From contig NZ_NWSV01000005.1 of assembly GCF_002531935.1 (NCBI RefSeq), forward strand, positions 310,001 through 374,000: a DNA stretch of 64,000 nt. The letters are read 5' to 3'. The position numbers and the translations under genes are program-made. This DNA is from Rhizobium chutanense. Its GTDB lineage: Bacteria > Pseudomonadota > Alphaproteobacteria > Rhizobiales > Rhizobiaceae. The first letter of the stretch is position 1. Each line of letters begins with the position of its first letter. Of the stretch, positions 1-7,462 are shown piece after piece. The notes beneath the pieces are model-generated. The model searched no databases. It was not told the DNA's origin and saw nothing but the letters and a program-made list of their open reading frames with translations.

Positions 1-1127
1 ATCGCCCGCGCCCTGTCGACGAGACCGCGCCGCAAAAGCTTGAGCGGGTGGGCCGTCAGCAGGCTGTTGAGGACGAGCGACATTTCGGGCACGGCGCCAC
101 GTCCGAGCCGGTCTTCCGGGACGAAGGCAAATCCGAGCGCGCGGCGCGCGGCGGCATCGAGCCTGCCGACATCCGTTCCCATCATGTAGATCCGGTCGGG
201 CTGGTCGCGCCCCAGCACCGTCTCGCCTGAAATCAGCGCGGCAAGCTCGCTCTGGCCGTTGCCCGAAATGCCGGCAATGCCCAGGATCTCGCCGGCACGC
301 ACTTCGAGGCTGATGCCGGAGAGCGGCACCGCAAAGGGATCGTCGGGCCGATAGTCCAGACCGATGATCTCCAGCCGCTTTTCCCCGCCGGACAGCGGCA
401 GCGCTGAGATGGGTGCGGGCATATCGCGGCCGATCATCATGCCGGCAAGGTCATGAGCATCGTGTTCACGCGGGTCGACATCCCCGGTGACGCGGCCACC
501 GCGCAGGATCGTCGCCCGGTCGCAGACCGCCCGGATTTCCTCGAGCTTGTGGGAAATCAGCAGGATGGAAACGCCGCCGTCGCGCAGCCGGCGCAGGGTG
601 TCGAAGAGCTTTTCCACCAATTGCGGCGGCAGGACGGAGGTGGGTTCGTCGAGAATCAGCAGCCTCGGATTGGTCATCAGGCTTCGGATGATCTCCACCC
701 GTTGCCGCTCGCCGACGGACAGCGCATGCACATGGGCAAGCGGATCGACTTCAAGGCCGAATTCCCGTCCGAGCGTCCGGATGCGCTCCTTGAGCTCAGC
801 CTTCCCACCCGGCACGACCAGCCGAATATTCTCCAGGACGGTCAGGGTCTCGAACAGCGAAAAGTGCTGGAAGACCATGCCGATGCCGTTGCGCCTTGCC
901 TCCGCGGGGGAGGCGAGACGCAACGGCTTTCCTTCCCAGATGACATCCCCGTCATCCGGTTGCTCGACGCCGTAGATCAGCTTCATCAGCGTCGATTTTC
1001 CCGCGCCGTTTTCGCCGAGGATCGCATGAATCGATTGCGGAGCCACGTCCAGATCGATGGCCTGGTTGGCATGGATCTGGCCGTAGCTCTTCGAAATGCC
1101 GCGCAGTGACAGCAGCGGGGTGGTCAT
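1..1127 (-). CDS. ABC transporter ATP-binding protein, BMP/nucleoside type (3' end outside window)
   Basis: Runs off the left edge, so about 375 residues are visible. It starts at ATG 1127, 3 bp after the stop of the BMP-family binding protein. Two nucleotide-binding domains are present. The first has Walker A GENGAGKST near residue 40, the signature SVGERQRVEI and Walker B LLILDEPTSVL. The second begins near residue 245 with GISGNGQSELAAL, a degenerate P-loop. This duplicated layout is typical of sugar and nucleoside importers of the RbsA/YufO/NupO class. It should energise uptake of the ligand bound by the neighbouring BMP protein; the permeases would lie to the left of the window. Because the operon encodes a purine-type deaminase, a purine or nucleoside ligand is inferred. 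Confidence 0.93.
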   Translation of the reverse strand, partial: MTTPLLSLRGISKSYGQIHANQAIDLDVAPQSIHAILGENGAGKSTLMKLIYGVEQPDDGDVIWEGKPLRLASPAEARRNGIGMVFQHFSLFETLTVLENIRLVVPGGKAELKERIRTLGREFGLEVDPLAHVHALSVGERQRVEIIRSLMTNPRLLILDEPTSVLPPQLVEKLFDTLRRLRDGGVSILLISHKLEEIRAVCDRATILRGGRVTGDVDPREHDAHDLAGMMIGRDMPAPISALPLSGGEKRLEIIGLDYRPDDPFAVPLSGISLEVRAGEILGIAGISGNGQSELAALISGETVLGRDQPDRIYMMGTDVGRLDAAARRALGFAFVPEDRLGRGAVPEMSLVLNSLLTAHPLKLLRRGLVDRARA

Positions 1128-1130
1128 GAC

Positions 1131-2228
1131 TTATTTCGGCAGCGGCGTCGACACGCCCTTGACGTGCCAATTCATGGCGATGATCTCGGGGTCGGCCATG
1201 GTGGCGCCCGATGCGACACCTTCACTGCCGTCGGCCTTGGCGATCGGCCCGGTGAAGGGCGAGAAGCTGCCGTCGGCGATCTTTGCCTCGATCGCCTTGA
1301 TCTTGGCCATCACGTCGGCCGGAATATCGGCGCTCCAGTCAACCACCTCGACGACCTTGTCGGCAACGCCGAGGAACGCATTGGCGCCCTTGAACGTACC
1401 GGCGAGATGGGCATCGACCGAGGCCTTGAAGAAAGGCGACCAATCCGTCGAGACGCAGCCGAGATAGGTTTTCGGCGCATATTTCTTCATCGAGGAATTG
1501 AGGTTGAAGGCATAGACGCCGGCTTCCTCGCAGGCCGAGATGACGGACGGCGTGTCCTGGGCGTTGGAGAAGATCACGTCGCATTTCTGCGCGATCAGCG
1601 CCTTGGCCGCCTCCTGCTCCTTGGCCGGGTCGAACCAGGAATTGACCCAGACGACCGAGACTTCGATATCCGGCTTGACCGCCTGGGCGCCGAGCGTGAA
1701 AGCATTGATCGAGGTGATGAGTTCGGGGATGGCAAAGGCCGAGACGGAGCCGAGCTTGCCGGTCTTGCTGAGCGCTGCCGCGGCCATGCCGAGCAGATAA
1801 GTGCCCTGGAAATATTTGGCGGCAAAAGGCGAGAAGTTCGGAGCGACCTGGAAGCCGGAGGCGTGCAGGACCGTGACGCTCGGATCGCGGCGGGCGATCT
1901 GCAGGGCGCCGTTCTGATAACCGAAAGAGCCGGCGACCAGGAACTTGTTTCCGTCGGCGACGGTTTTGGTCATGATGCGGTCGGCATCCGGGCCTTCGGC
2001 GATATTCTCCAGCACGGTGACCTTCACCTTGTCGCCGTAAGCAGCCTTGATCGGCTCGAGACCGGCGGCCAGCGCATGTCCCCAGCCGACGTCGCCGATC
2101 GGCGACGGGACGACGAGCGTGATGCCGAGCGGCTCGTCGGCGGAAAAAGCCATGCGGCTGCCGAGCACACCGGCAAGGCCGGTGGCGGCAGCGGCCGTCA
2201 TCAGGTTTCTGCGGGTCAGTTTGGTCAT
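1131..2228 (-). CDS. BMP family ABC transporter substrate-binding protein
   Basis: Periplasmic solute-binding protein of 365 residues, the usual length for the BMP (PnrA/Med) family, which binds nucleosides and purines. The N-terminus has a twin-arginine-like signal (LTRRNLM followed by an Ala/Gly-rich stretch ending SRMAFSA near residue 30), so Tat or Sec export is expected. The mature part starts LGITLVVPSPIGDVGWG and has the family's alternating Rossmann-like segments. It follows the amidohydrolase gene by 25 bp and precedes the ATPase gene by 3 bp. A GAGGGAACTGAGACC stretch before the ATG can act as ribosome binding site. The exact ligand cannot be read from sequence. Confidence 0.93.
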   Translation of the reverse strand: MTKLTRRNLMTAAAATGLAGVLGSRMAFSADEPLGITLVVPSPIGDVGWGHALAAGLEPIKAAYGDKVKVTVLENIAEGPDADRIMTKTVADGNKFLVAGSFGYQNGALQIARRDPSVTVLHASGFQVAPNFSPFAAKYFQGTYLLGMAAAALSKTGKLGSVSAFAIPELITSINAFTLGAQAVKPDIEVSVVWVNSWFDPAKEQEAAKALIAQKCDVIFSNAQDTPSVISACEEAGVYAFNLNSSMKKYAPKTYLGCVSTDWSPFFKASVDAHLAGTFKGANAFLGVADKVVEVVDWSADIPADVMAKIKAIEAKIADGSFSPFTGPIAKADGSEGVASGATMADPEIIAMNWHVKGVSTPLPK

Positions 2229-2253
2229 GGTCTCAGTTCCCTCTTTTGGTTCT

Positions 2254-3633
2254 TTAAAATTCCACGGCGGATAGTACGGCCTCGGCGTCGGCAGCCAGCT
2301 TGGCCTCGTCGAGACCAGGGAATTCGCCCTTCTGCCAGACGATGCGGCCGTTGATCATCGTCATGTCGGTCGCCATGCCGATGCCGACACGGGCAATCAG
2401 GCTGAGCGGGTCATGCCGCGTGCCGACATAATCCATGCGGCGGGTGTCGATCGCAAACAGGTCGGCGGCCATCCCGGGCGCAAGCCTGCCGATATCGCGA
2501 CGGCCGAGCAGGCTGGCGCCACCCGTCGTGCCATAACCGAGGAAGTCGGCCGGCGGCGGCACCGGATGGGCGCGACTGGAGGCGACGAGGCACTGCAGCA
2601 TATAGCCGGAGTGCAGGCAGTGCATCAGATTGGAATTGTCGTTGGAGGCAGCACCGTCGCAGCCGAGGCCGACACGCAGACCGAAGGCGGCTATGGCGGG
2701 AATGTCGGTGACCTCGGCGCCGACCAGATAGACCGGTTCCGGGCAATGCGCCACCCCGGTGCCGCTCGCCGCCATCGTCCTCAGTTCGTCGTGGGTCAGC
2801 TCCCAGCAATGGGCATAGAAGGCGTCGGGCCCGGCAAAGCCGAGTTCTTCGAGATAGTCGACCGTGCGCATGCCGTGGCGGGCTTGAATGACCGGGCTTT
2901 CGCCCTCACCGACATGGGTGTGCATCACCACGCCGCGATCGCGCGCCAGCGCTACCGATTCCACGAAGGTCTCGCGATAGCAGTTGACCGGCTGGCAGGG
3001 CGCGACCACGACCTGGCGCATGCTGAAGCGGCTGGCATCGTGATAGGTGTCGATCAGCCGGGCGCAGTCGGCGATGAATTCGTCGGTCGTCTCCAGCATC
3101 TCGTCGGGAATGGTCGAGCCTTCCGACTTCGGCAGGGTGTTGCCGCCACGGCCGGCATGGAAGCGCATGCCGAGCAGCTCGGCCGCCTCGAACTGCCGGT
3201 CGATCAGCCGCTTCCCGGCATGCCGGGGGAAATTATACTGGTGGTCGAGAGCCGTGGTGCAGCCATGCTTGATCATCTCGGCCATCGCCGTGACGGAGGC
3301 GTGGTAAAAACATTCCTCGTTGAGCTGCGAAAAGATCGGGTAGATGCGCTCCAGCCACTCGATCACCGAGAGCTTCGTCCAGTCGAGGTCGGCGCGGTTG
3401 CGCACGAAGCACTGGAAGAAGTGGTGATGGGTGTTAACCAGGCCCGGATAGACGAACCAGCCGGCAGCATCCTGAACGGTCGTGCCGGCAGGCAACGCGT
3501 CCGCCGCCAGATTTTCGCCGATCGCCACGATCGCCGGGCCGCTGGTCAGCAGATCGACATTGCGATGGACGACCGGCCCCTGGCCCTCGTCGGCGATTAC
3601 GGCTGCGCAGTTCTTCAGGAGATAGCCGGTCAT
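2254..3633 (-). CDS. Amidohydrolase, 8-oxoguanine/guanine deaminase-like (ATZ/TRZ family)
   Basis: Cytoplasmic metal-dependent deaminase of 459 residues. The full metal and catalytic set of the ATZ/TRZ subgroup is visible: His69-x-His71 in VNTHHHFFQ, His240 and Glu243 in MHTHVGEGE, His275 in YAHCWEL and Asp326 in GLGCDGAASND. The conserved stretch from FFQCFVRNRADLDWTKLSV resembles characterised 8-oxoguanine deaminases, but hydroxydechloroatrazine- or guanine-type substrates cannot be excluded. The start codon overlaps the GST-like stop by 4 bp (ATGA), so translation is coupled to the oxygenase genes. In context it probably removes an exocyclic amino group from a purine or pteridine supplied by the BMP transporter or made by the oxygenase. 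Confidence 0.88.
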   Translation of the reverse strand: MTGYLLKNCAAVIADEGQGPVVHRNVDLLTSGPAIVAIGENLAADALPAGTTVQDAAGWFVYPGLVNTHHHFFQCFVRNRADLDWTKLSVIEWLERIYPIFSQLNEECFYHASVTAMAEMIKHGCTTALDHQYNFPRHAGKRLIDRQFEAAELLGMRFHAGRGGNTLPKSEGSTIPDEMLETTDEFIADCARLIDTYHDASRFSMRQVVVAPCQPVNCYRETFVESVALARDRGVVMHTHVGEGESPVIQARHGMRTVDYLEELGFAGPDAFYAHCWELTHDELRTMAASGTGVAHCPEPVYLVGAEVTDIPAIAAFGLRVGLGCDGAASNDNSNLMHCLHSGYMLQCLVASSRAHPVPPPADFLGYGTTGGASLLGRRDIGRLAPGMAADLFAIDTRRMDYVGTRHDPLSLIARVGIGMATDMTMINGRIVWQKGEFPGLDEAKLAADAEAVLSAVEF

Positions 3634-4295
3634 CTCACGCCTCGCCCGCTTCGATCTTGCGGTTCGGGCTTCAATTCGTGCAGCCGGTGAATGCCGGGCA
3701 TTTCAATGAAATTGTCGAGGGCGCGCAGCGCCCGGGACCAGAGCCGGATGGCGGGATAAGGATCCAGCGTCACGCCGCCATCGGGGGCCAGCGCCACATA
3801 GGGGAAGCAGGCGATATCGGCGACCGTCGGCCGGTCGGCGGCGAGGAAGCGCATGCCGCGAAAGCCTTGTTCGACGAGGCCGGCCTCAAGCTCGCGGAGC
3901 GCCATGGTGCCCTGGACCTGCAGCGCATCGATATCGCCGGGGCGTAGCAGCATTTCATGCAGACGCGCCGCCCCGAGGCTTGCCGTCAGCCGGCCGGAGA
4001 AGGACAGCCATTGCTGCACCCGCGCCGCTTCTTCGGCCTTGCCGCTGCCCAGCCATTCCGGTGCCGCCTTGGCGGCGAGATAAACGAGAATGGCCGAGGA
4101 TTCGGTCAGAATCAGGTCGCCATCCTCCAGGATCGGAATCGAGCCCGCCGGATTGAGCGCAAGCAGCTCGGGGCCGCGATGCTCGGCGCCGGGATGGAAA
4201 TCGACCGGGCGCAATTCCAGCTTCACACCGGTCAGCGCCGCCATCAGGCGCGCCTTGTAGCAACTCGGCGAGAGGATGTAGTCGTAGAGCTTCAT
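3630..4295 (-). CDS. Glutathione S-transferase-like protein, NdmE-like
   Basis: Protein of 221 residues with an N-terminal thioredoxin-like GST domain (MKLYDYILSPSCYKARLMAA, then NPAGSIPILEDGDLILTESSAILVYL with the cis-Pro and the ESSAI glutathione contact) and a helical C-terminal domain containing the N-capping-like DRPTVADIACFPYVA. The start was set at ATG 4295 because it begins the domain and overlaps the upstream oxygenase stop by 4 bp; longer reading upstream has no GST homology. In methylxanthine degraders a GST-like subunit (NdmE) is a structural partner of a Rieske-less oxygenase, and the same neighbour relation is seen here. Enzymatic or structural role is undecided. Confidence 0.88.
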   Translation of the reverse strand: MKLYDYILSPSCYKARLMAALTGVKLELRPVDFHPGAEHRGPELLALNPAGSIPILEDGDLILTESSAILVYLAAKAAPEWLGSGKAEEAARVQQWLSFSGRLTASLGAARLHEMLLRPGDIDALQVQGTMALRELEAGLVEQGFRGMRFLAADRPTVADIACFPYVALAPDGGVTLDPYPAIRLWSRALRALDNFIEMPGIHRLHELKPEPQDRSGRGVR

Positions 4296-5137
4296 TGCGC
4301 CACCAGCTGTGCGCCGTAGGTATAATTGTGACGCTTCAGCCAGCGCCGGTAGGCGATCGATGTCAGATCGGCCCGCGTCGGGATTTCCATGCCGGGGTCG
4401 AGCGGCAACAACCGCGGGATCTGGTTTTCGAGGATCGAACGGTCCTGCAGGAAGATCGTCTGCTGAAAGTGGATGAGGTCGGTCATCGCGGTCTCGTCGT
4501 CGAAGAGCGCCATCCACGGCCAGACGTCGCAGAGGTCCTCGGCCAGCGGCTGCACGAAGAGGGTGATCACATCCCATTCGCTCGGGCGCGGCGGGCAGGT
4601 CTTGTAAAGCACGGAGCAGGTCGGCGCCGGCACGCGGTACATATATTCGGTGGTGATGCCGCCGCTTGCCGATTTGGCAGCCTGCGGCTGGTAGAATTTC
4701 ACCTGCGTCGCCCAGACCTCGTCTTCTTCCTCGCGGATCTCGACCTTGTAGTTCTGAACCTCGGTGTGCGGTTCGGCGCCGAGAATATCGGTGTGGACGA
4801 AGGGGAAATGGGCGATGTCGAGAAAATTCTCGACGGCACGCAGCGGCGAGCAGCGCACCCGCACCACGCCGACGTCGACGAAGCGGCGGCCCGGCTGATC
4901 CGCCTCGGGAATGGGGAAAAGCTCCTTCTTCGGCGCGCCGAGCGAGGACCAGACGTGACCGTACCGCACACGCACCGGCAGAACGCGGTCGTCGCCGCCC
5001 GTGACCCTCGCCTTGCCATCGGCATCACATGCGACGTCGATCGGCTCGCCCATCAGCGCCGTCCTGTGGCCGGCGCGGTCGAGCTGGCTGAAAAGCCCGA
5101 CCGGATACCATTCGTCGATCATCGCCTGGATGCTCAC
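4292..5137 (-). CDS. Rieske-less aromatic-ring/N-demethylase-type oxygenase, NdmC-like
   Basis: Catalytic subunit of a Rieske non-heme iron oxygenase, 281 residues against about 350 for typical family members. The mononuclear iron site is intact: Asp107, His110 and His115 in ENFLDIAHFPFVHTD and Asp232 in FLQDRSILENQ. The N-terminus keeps the first Rieske-domain strands (WYPVGLFSQL, LMGEPIDVACDADGKA), then jumps straight to LPVRVRYGHVWSSLG. The CxH...CxxH cluster-binding segment is absent. The gene directly upstream supplies exactly that domain as a separate protein, overlapping by 4 bp. NdmC of caffeine-degrading Pseudomonas has the same cut-down form. The substrate is unknown; an N-methyl or oxo purine is inferred from the deaminase and transporter. 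Confidence 0.85.
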   Translation of the reverse strand: MSIQAMIDEWYPVGLFSQLDRAGHRTALMGEPIDVACDADGKARVTGGDDRVLPVRVRYGHVWSSLGAPKKELFPIPEADQPGRRFVDVGVVRVRCSPLRAVENFLDIAHFPFVHTDILGAEPHTEVQNYKVEIREEEDEVWATQVKFYQPQAAKSASGGITTEYMYRVPAPTCSVLYKTCPPRPSEWDVITLFVQPLAEDLCDVWPWMALFDDETAMTDLIHFQQTIFLQDRSILENQIPRLLPLDPGMEIPTRADLTSIAYRRWLKRHNYTYGAQLVAQ

Positions 5138-5787
5138 CGCGCGATCTCCTCTTTCTGAAGACCCTCGGCCCGGCGACGCAGGCTTTCGGCGGCTCGTGAA
5201 GCGCCGATCGCCCCGGCGGGGCCGGGATCGCCCTTCAGCAACACATGGATCAGCGTCTGCCCGTCTTCCTGGGGGGATAATAGCAGACAGATGGTTCCGG
5301 TGGCTGCGTCGATCTCGACGATACCGTCAGGGCTCGCCTTCGTATCGGCCGCCGCCTCGATCGCCGCGATGCCGGCAAACGCCGTCAGGGAGCGCAAGGG
5401 AATAAGGCCCTCAAGCCGCGGCGGCTTCGACGCCGGCGTGCCCATGGCCACCCAGATCACGCTGCCGACTTCCTCGACATCATAGGTGGCGACACGGATG
5501 GTTTCCGGTGGCGCCAGCCCCGGATGGGCGGGGATGCGCAGACAATGTCCGGTCCGGTCATAACTCCAGCCGTGATAGATGCAGGAAAGCGCTTCGCCGC
5601 GCACGAAGCCGTGAGACAGGCGCATGCCGCGATGCGGACAGCGATCCGCCGATGCCGATAGGCGCCCCGAAGCGCTGCGCCACAGGGCAATCGATCCAGA
5701 TGCCGTCCGCGCCGGCATCGCGGTTCCGGCCGGCAAATCCCGGGAGAGGGCGACTGGCGTCCAAAAGCCGGTCGTATCGGATGGCAT
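5134..5787 (-). CDS. Stand-alone Rieske [2Fe-2S] protein, electron donor to split oxygenase
   Basis: First gene of the operon, 217 residues. Residues 10-110 form a Rieske domain with both cluster motifs complete: Cys50-x-His52 (DRCPHRGMRLSHG) and Cys69-x2-His72 (LSCIYHGWSYD). This is the oxygenase-type spacing, and TYDVEEVGSVIWVAMG matches the end of the Rieske domain in ring-hydroxylating oxygenases. Residues 120-217 match no family I recognise and contain no FMN/NAD or ferredoxin motif, so this is not an NdmD-type reductase. The stop overlaps the Rieske-less oxygenase start by 4 bp, which favours equimolar production. A reductase must come from elsewhere. A GGAAG sits 7 nt before the ATG. 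Confidence 0.9.
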   Translation of the reverse strand: MPSDTTGFWTPVALSRDLPAGTAMPARTASGSIALWRSASGRLSASADRCPHRGMRLSHGFVRGEALSCIYHGWSYDRTGHCLRIPAHPGLAPPETIRVATYDVEEVGSVIWVAMGTPASKPPRLEGLIPLRSLTAFAGIAAIEAAADTKASPDGIVEIDAATGTICLLLSPQEDGQTLIHVLLKGDPGPAGAIGASRAAESLRRRAEGLQKEEIAR

Positions 5788-5928
5788 GACGAGACTTCCT
5801 GAACATCGCTGTTTTGCCGAGCCCGCTCCCCTGGGGCATCACGCTCGACGGCCTCACGTTTGCATAATTATTTCGCATTGGCAACGTTGATTAAATTATA
5901 TGCACACACCAAAAGGTTGCGGCCGGCG
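5788..5928. promoter_or_regulatory. AT-rich promoter region of the split-oxygenase operon
   Basis: This gap between the Rieske gene start and an acylphosphatase-like gene has a markedly AT-rich block at about 5863-5910 inside otherwise GC-rich DNA, with TGCATAATTATTTCGCA and TTGATTAAATTATATGCA. This is the expected place for the operon promoter and its regulator site. No recognisable riboswitch fold or known operator was found, and no regulator gene is adjacent. Confidence 0.4.
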
Positions 5929-6195
5929 CTAGGCTATTTCGCGATTAATGGCCGTGCGTTCTATGCTCTCGACCCAGACGTCGATTGGCCCGAGAGAGCA
6001 GCCCACCTCCATCATGTCGATCAAATCCCCTGGTCCGGAAACCTCGACCTCGATCCGCTTCGAACTCGTATGGGATATGTGGTGCGAGAGCCCAAGCTTG
6101 GCGGCATGGCGCCGGATCCAGGGGACAAAGGAGGCGGCCTTGAGATCGCCGACAATCGTCATCCGCTCCTGCAGGTGGCTTGTATCCTGTCCCAT
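5929..6195 (-). CDS. Acylphosphatase-fold protein with lost catalytic residues
   Basis: Small protein of 88 residues that lines up end to end with acylphosphatases: a first strand MTIVGDLKAAS, a helix FVPWIRRHAAKLGL, then KRIEVEVSGPGDLIDMMEVG and a final SLGPIDVWVESIE. In active acylphosphatases the helix is preceded by GVxFR, whose Arg binds phosphate, and a later Asn is catalytic. Here the Arg position is Val (AASFV) and the Asn region reads HHISHTSSK, so ordinary acylphosphatase activity is unlikely. It lies between the GNAT gene and the oxygenase operon, all on the minus strand. It may be a regulator or binding protein that kept the fold. Confidence 0.65.
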   Translation of the reverse strand: MGQDTSHLQERMTIVGDLKAASFVPWIRRHAAKLGLSHHISHTSSKRIEVEVSGPGDLIDMMEVGCSLGPIDVWVESIERTAINREIA

Positions 6196-6298
6196 GCTTC
6201 GTCCTTGCTTTCCCTCACCATAGAGGAAGGGGCATCATCGAAGCGAGGATATGGCGTTTGAGTTTTCTTTGCAAAAGCTCTGCAGCGGTATCGCGCGG

Positions 6299-7174
6299 CT
6301 AGCTTAACGCATGGCCGGCCAGACCATAAACTGCCGGTTCGCCGCTCTTGCCATTCAGGAAACGGCGCCCTCTGGACATGGTCGTCACGGTGTCCGCAAC
6401 GGCGAGCCGGTTCTGCTGCAGGAACTCGGCGAACAGGCCTTTCTCCCGCGTATCGACACGCGCGAATCCGCCTGCCAGATCCTTGAGATGGACGGCGGTC
6501 AGATTGATCGCATCCTGATCATTGCTCGCCACGATCGGACCAACCACACGGCCACGTCCGAACTCGCGACACATGGAATAGCCGACGATTTCGCCGTCGC
6601 GCCGGAGCATGTAAATGGAAGCACCCTCCGCAAGCAACGCGACCAGCTTCTCGCGGTCGGTGCCGAAGGCTCGCGCATCGAGAGCGTTGATCTCGGCGAT
6701 TTTATCGCGGGACAGCGCGCTCAGCTGCCCGTTAAGCTCCGGCAGGGGAGGGAGCTCAGGCGCAACATTTCCCTGGTATTGATAGACAATCGCTTCCTTG
6801 GTGAAACCGAGCGAAACGTAAAGCCTGTAAGCCGCATGGGTCGAATTCAGGCTCAGATCGCGGTCGCCGCACTTCTCGAACACCTGTTCCATCAGCCATC
6901 GCCCGGTCCCTTGCGCCTGGGTGCGCGGCGAGGTGATCACCAGCCCGATCGTGGCGAAATCATCCCCATGCGGAAACCACATCGCGCTTCCGAAGACGCG
7001 TCCGATGCCATCGACGGCGACGATGCCCCGGCCGGCGCGCCGCAGGAAATCCCAGTCCTTCGGCCGGTGCGGCCAGCCGACGCCGATCGACAATGCGTGC
7101 AGCAGGCCGACATCGACACTGTCTATATCCTGCGCAATCAATTCGAACGATTTCAGGCGCACTGATTTTTGCAT
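6299..7174 (-). CDS. GNAT family N-acetyltransferase with C-terminal acetyltransferase-like domain
   Basis: Protein of 291 residues. The N-terminal half is a GNAT domain, with the acetyl-CoA binding loop in SPRTQAQGTGRWLMEQVFE around residues 82-98 and a following AAYRLYVSLGFTKE strand-helix. The C-terminal half (about 150-291) has a second degenerate domain (LDARAFGTDREKLVALL, YSMCREFGRGRVVGPIVA). The same two-domain layout and the GWPHRPxDW motif near the N-terminus recur in the protein at 32475-33308, so the two are paralogues. The substrate is unknown. It is divergently oriented from the argE-like gene, 288 bp away. Confidence 0.82.
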   Translation of the reverse strand: MQKSVRLKSFELIAQDIDSVDVGLLHALSIGVGWPHRPKDWDFLRRAGRGIVAVDGIGRVFGSAMWFPHGDDFATIGLVITSPRTQAQGTGRWLMEQVFEKCGDRDLSLNSTHAAYRLYVSLGFTKEAIVYQYQGNVAPELPPLPELNGQLSALSRDKIAEINALDARAFGTDREKLVALLAEGASIYMLRRDGEIVGYSMCREFGRGRVVGPIVASNDQDAINLTAVHLKDLAGGFARVDTREKGLFAEFLQQNRLAVADTVTTMSRGRRFLNGKSGEPAVYGLAGHALS

Positions 7175-7401
7175 TTTCGGGTATCCGCTCCGCTCGCCAG
7201 ATCACCAAACCCCACTCGAGGCAGACAGTGTCATCGATCCTGCGCCGATTGCAACCAGGTCACAATATTGCACGCCAGGGCCAGCAGGATCGGCTTGTTC
7301 GTCGGATCAATTCGGAATCTTCGGCTGAAGCGAGGCTCCACTCAGCAGGCAAAACTCCTGCCTTTGCTTAGGCTGACCAACATCGAAAACTTCTTGCTTT
7401 T

Positions 7402-7432
7402 ATGCATGTCGCGATTTCCCAGCGACATGCAT
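7402..7432. repeat. ATGCATGTCG palindromic intergenic repeat, copy 1
   Basis: Perfect 10-bp arms ATGCATGTCG and CGACATGCAT with an 11-base centre. The same arms recur at 46450-46491. This resembles the short palindromic mosaic elements scattered between Rhizobium genes. It contains the ATG at 7427, which argues that the upstream in-frame start of the argE-like gene is not the real one. Confidence 0.7.
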
Positions 7433-7462
7433 CAGACCACTCCAAAGGCAACCTGGTCACTC

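Noticed and set aside
5863-5910. Purine riboswitch in the AT-rich leader of the oxygenase operon
   Set aside because: No three-way-junction pairing or conserved loop bases could be found; AT-richness alone fits a promoter.
7427-7462. Upstream ATG giving a 12-residue longer ArgE-like protein
   Set aside because: The ATG lies in one arm of a palindromic repeat, and family homology begins at 7463.
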